From NCBI GenBank assembly GCA_045586405.1, contig JAZNAG010000112.1:1-64000 (forward strand): a stretch of 64,000 bases of DNA, read 5' to 3'. Under the pieces are notes generated by a model. That model did not search any database, was not told the DNA's origin, and saw nothing but the letters and a program-made list of their open reading frames with translations. Below, in pieces: positions 61,163 to 64,000 of this stretch; positions within the stretch are counted from its first letter, which is position 1, and each line of letters begins with the position of its first letter. Source of the DNA: SIG607 sp045586405. Its GTDB lineage: Bacteria; Bacillota; Clostridia; Oscillospirales; Acutalibacteraceae. The position numbers were made by a program, and so were the translations under genes.

Positions 61163-63787
61163 ATGCAATGGACATCTTTAAATGAACTGAGAGAAAAATA
61201 TCTTTCCTTTTTTGAAAGCAAGGGACATCTGCGCCTTGGCAGTTTTTCTTTGGTTCCCAATAACGATAAATCACTTCTTCTTATAAATTCGGGTATGGCA
61301 CCTATGAAGAAGTATTTTACAGGTGAGGTTACTCCTCCGAGAAACCGTGTTACCACCTGCCAGAAGTGTATAAGAACACCCGACCTTGAACGCGTTGGTC
61401 ATACCGCGCGTCACGGTACATACTTTGAAATGCTGGGTAACTTCTCTTTCGGCGATTATTTCAAGAACGAGGCTATTGAGTGGGCGTGGGAATTTTTAAC
61501 CAAAACCCTTGAAATTCCTGCTGAACTTCTCTGGCCTTCTGTTTACGAAGAAGACGACGAAGCCTATGATATCTGGAAAAATAAAATCGGTGTTGATGAA
61601 AAGCATATTGTAAGGCTGGGTAAAGAAGATAACTTCTGGGAGCACGGAACAGGTCCTTGCGGTCCTTGCAGTGAGATTTATTTTGACCGCGGTATTAAAT
61701 ACGGTTGCGGTAGCCCTGACTGTAAACCCGGCTGTGAATGTGACAGATATATGGAGATCTGGAACAATGTATTTTCACAGTTTAACAATATGGGTGATGG
61801 CACCTACACCGAGCTTGAAAACAAGAACATTGATACCGGTATGGGCCTTGAAAGACTTGCCTGTGTAATGCAGGATGTTGATAATATGTTCGAGGTTGAT
61901 ACTATCAGAAATATTATCAACAAGGTTTGTGCTCTTTCGGGCAAAATCTACGGTAAAGACAGCGCAAATGATATTTCTATTCGTGCTATTACCGACCACA
62001 GCCGTGCCGCTACATTTATGATAAGCGACGGTATTATGCCTTCAAATGAAGGCAGAGGTTACGTGCTTCGCCGTCTTATAAGACGTGCTTGCCGTCACGG
62101 TAAAATGCTTGGCATTGACCGTCCTTTCCTTGTAGAAATGTGCGAATCGGTTATAAACGAAAACAAGGGTGCTTATACCGAACTTATAGAAAAAGAAACC
62201 CTTATAAAGAAGGTACTTGCTACCGAGGAAGCCGCATTCTCCAAAACTATTGACCAAGGTCTTGCCATTATTGCTTCTCTTACCAAAAACGGCGGTGTAG
62301 TCTCGGGTGAAGATGCTTTCCGTCTTTACGATACCTACGGTTTCCCCCTTGACCTTACAAAAGATATTTTAAGCGAAAAGAATATGACGGTTGACGAGGA
62401 AACCTTTGACCGTCTTATGCAACAGCAAAGACAAAAGGCAAGAGAGGGCAGAAAGGTTGCTGACGCTCAGTCATGGAAGAGCGACGGCATTTCCTTTGAA
62501 AATGCAGAAGATACTGTATTTGTTGGTTATACCGACGAGGTTAGCAAGGGCGAAATTATTGCCGTTGCTACCGACGGTGAGCAGACCGATAGTATCTCAG
62601 AAAAACAAAAAGGTATAATCGTTTTAGATACAACCTGTTTCTATGCCGAAAGCGGTGGTCAGGTTGGTGACACCGGCATAATTGAAAATGAAAACGGCTG
62701 TTTTGTAGTTGAAAATACCACCAAAAACGGCGGAGTATTTATGCACTTCGGCTTTATGGAAAAAGGTTCCTTTAAGGCAGGCGACAGCGTTAACGCAGTT
62801 ATTGATACTGCAAGAAGAAACGCTATAAGAAGAAATCATACCGCTGCCCATCTTTTACAGGCAGGGCTCAGAAAGGTGCTCGGTACACACGTTGAACAGG
62901 CAGGTCAGCTTGTAAACGAAAAGGCTGTCAGATTTGACTTTACTCATTTTTCTGCTATGACAGCTGATGAAATAGCAGAGGTTGAAGCCTTTGTGAACGC
63001 CGCAATTTTAAGGGGTATTCCGGTAGAAAATTGCGAAATGCCCATTGAAAAAGCCAAAGAAATGGGCGCTATGGCATTGTTTGGCGAGAAGTATGGCGAC
63101 GTTGTAAGGGTTGTTAATGTTGAGGATGCTTCTGTTGAACTTTGCGGCGGTACACATATCGATAACTCTGCAAAAATCGGTCTTTTCCGTATTATTTCAG
63201 AGTCGGGTGTTGCGGCAGGTGTCAGAAGAATTGAGGCTGTTACAGGTACCGGCGTACTTGATACTCTTATTCACTATAAAGAAATTATCGATAATGCTTG
63301 TGCAGGTATAAAGTGCGGTAACTTTGAAGAACTTGCTAAGGCTGTTGTCGTTCTTGCTACTGATAACAAAGAAAAAGACAAGAAAATTTCCGCTCTTGAA
63401 GCAAAGCTTGCCAGCGGTAAAATCGACGATATTATAAAGAATGCGGTTTCTGTTGGTAACCTTACTGTTGTAAGTGCCGTGCTTGAGGGTACAGGCAGTG
63501 AAGAACTTAGAAATATGGCTGAAAAGGTAAAGGGCGATAACCCTGTCGCTGTGGCTGTATTTGCAGGTGTTACCGATGGCAAACTTACCTTCTGTGCCGC
63601 TTGCGGTGCCGAGGCTGTAAAGGCAGGCGCTAATGCCGGAAACCTTGTCAGAGGCGTTGCCGAAATAGCTGGCGGTAAGGGCGGCGGACGCCCTGACTTT
63701 GCTATGGCAGGCGGTAAAGATGCAGGTCTTGCACAAAAGGCGATTGACGCTGTAATCGACCTTGTTAAAGCACAGATAGGAGAATAA
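61163..63787 (+). CDS. alaS: Alanyl-tRNA synthetase
   Basis: 874 residues. Charges tRNA-Ala. N-terminal catalytic core: RHGTYFEMLGNFSFGDYFK, GPCGPCSEIYFDRG. The editing domain has HTAAHLL and CGGTHIDN for zinc, and the C-terminal Ala-specific dimer domain ends GGKGGGRPDFAMAGGKD. The ATG at 61163 has AGGA about nine bases upstream; the TTG at 61145 would add six residues and is less likely. Confidence 0.97.
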   Translation: MQWTSLNELREKYLSFFESKGHLRLGSFSLVPNNDKSLLLINSGMAPMKKYFTGEVTPPRNRVTTCQKCIRTPDLERVGHTARHGTYFEMLGNFSFGDYFKNEAIEWAWEFLTKTLEIPAELLWPSVYEEDDEAYDIWKNKIGVDEKHIVRLGKEDNFWEHGTGPCGPCSEIYFDRGIKYGCGSPDCKPGCECDRYMEIWNNVFSQFNNMGDGTYTELENKNIDTGMGLERLACVMQDVDNMFEVDTIRNIINKVCALSGKIYGKDSANDISIRAITDHSRAATFMISDGIMPSNEGRGYVLRRLIRRACRHGKMLGIDRPFLVEMCESVINENKGAYTELIEKETLIKKVLATEEAAFSKTIDQGLAIIASLTKNGGVVSGEDAFRLYDTYGFPLDLTKDILSEKNMTVDEETFDRLMQQQRQKAREGRKVADAQSWKSDGISFENAEDTVFVGYTDEVSKGEIIAVATDGEQTDSISEKQKGIIVLDTTCFYAESGGQVGDTGIIENENGCFVVENTTKNGGVFMHFGFMEKGSFKAGDSVNAVIDTARRNAIRRNHTAAHLLQAGLRKVLGTHVEQAGQLVNEKAVRFDFTHFSAMTADEIAEVEAFVNAAILRGIPVENCEMPIEKAKEMGAMALFGEKYGDVVRVVNVEDASVELCGGTHIDNSAKIGLFRIISESGVAAGVRRIEAVTGTGVLDTLIHYKEIIDNACAGIKCGNFEELAKAVVVLATDNKEKDKKISALEAKLASGKIDDIIKNAVSVGNLTVVSAVLEGTGSEELRNMAEKVKGDNPVAVAVFAGVTDGKLTFCAACGAEAVKAGANAGNLVRGVAEIAGGKGGGRPDFAMAGGKDAGLAQKAIDAVIDLVKAQIGE

Positions 63788-63790
63788 ATT

Positions 63791-64000
63791 ATGGACTGTT
63801 TATTCTGTAAAATAGCTGCAGGGGAAATCCCGTCTACTAAAGTTTATGAAGACGAATTTGTTTATGCCTTTTTGGATATTGATCCCAAGGCTCCCTTTCA
63901 CGCTATTATCATACCCAAAGAGCATATTTGCTGTGCCGACAAAATTGACGGCGAAAACAGTTTTCTTATTGCCAAAGTTTTTGAGGCTATTGCTAAAATT
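63791..64000 (+). CDS. HIT-family protein, N-terminal part (runs off window)
   Basis: 70 codons are visible, beginning MDCLFCKIAAGEIPSTKVYE, and containing FLDIDPKAPFHAIIIPKEH. This is the start of a histidine-triad nucleotide hydrolase such as HinT, acting on AMP-linked compounds. The catalytic HxHxHxx lies beyond the window. AGGAG precedes the ATG, four bases after alaS, suggesting co-transcription. Confidence 0.93.
   Translation, partial: MDCLFCKIAAGEIPSTKVYEDEFVYAFLDIDPKAPFHAIIIPKEHICCADKIDGENSFLIAKVFEAIAKI

Noticed and set aside
1..64000. CRISPR arrays, tRNA or rRNA genes, prophage
   Set aside because: No regularly spaced repeats, no cloverleaf-like genes between the coding regions and no phage structural genes were seen on either strand.

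Overview
The window reads as part of a chromosome from a low-to-moderate GC anaerobic Firmicute of the class Clostridia, probably an uncultured gut Oscillospirales-type bacterium. This is inferred from gene content: the tilS-hpt-ftsH and rapZ-whiA blocks, HPr kinase, RNase J, the SCIFF peptide with its radical-SAM maturase, ThyX, YugP-type protease, TTGACA/TATAAT promoters and strong GGAGG ribosome binding sites. Genes are densely packed, with many one-base TAATG/TAGTG overlaps. There is no rRNA, tRNA, CRISPR array or prophage, and no gene-free stretch longer than about 300 bases.

Layout. 1-141: the end of an insertion sequence whose transposase runs off the left edge. 168-3416 (minus): a HAD sugar-phosphate hydrolase/mutase and a GH95 alpha-L-fucosidase gene broken by an in-frame TAG. 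3549-6386 (plus): Ldh-family dehydrogenase, malic enzyme and a small lipoprotein. 6471-13961 (plus): a housekeeping run of RNase J, L9, DnaB, TilS, Hpt and FtsH. 14058-17291: a 1077-residue secreted protein with two long tandem repeats, an InlB-type repeat, an internal dockerin-like pair and a NodB deacetylase domain. 17325-20270 (minus): the SCIFF RiPP precursor scfA, a terminator-like hairpin, the maturase scfB and an Orn/Lys/Arg decarboxylase-like enzyme. 20298-23021: a TRAP-type (DctM-like) permease with a mini membrane partner, divergent from a LysR regulator across a short operator region with repeated GTTAT-N7-ATAAC-like sites.

23120-37577 (plus) is a surface-polysaccharide locus. It holds a sugar aminotransferase, an initiating sugar-phosphate transferase, an ATP-grasp ligase, three glycosyltransferases, Wzy-like and Wzx-like membrane proteins, LicD, and the FnlA/FnlB/FnlC set for UDP-N-acetyl-L-fucosamine, with an uncharacterised nucleotidyltransferase inserted between FnlA and FnlB. 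Next on the minus strand is an amino-sugar operon: a GlmM carrying an N-terminal HTH DNA-binding domain, a left-handed beta-helix acyltransferase-like protein and NagB. Upstream of it is ychF-lipoprotein-yugP-alr. 44580-53777 (plus): hprK, ROK glucokinase, murB, rapZ, whiA, dnaE and an unusual fusion of an HprK-like kinase with an S26-type peptidase. 53794-64000: PRPP synthetase (minus), then thyX, tmk, DJ-1, mltG, U32 peptidase, a class B penicillin-binding protein, alaS and the start of a HIT-family gene.

The strongest candidates for something undescribed are the HTH-GlmM fusion (39001-40620), the HprK-like/S26 fusion (52641-53777), the dockerin-containing deacetylase (14058-17291) and the nucleotidyltransferase inside the FnlABC set (34061-35242). 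Functions are assigned from motifs read by eye. No database search was run.
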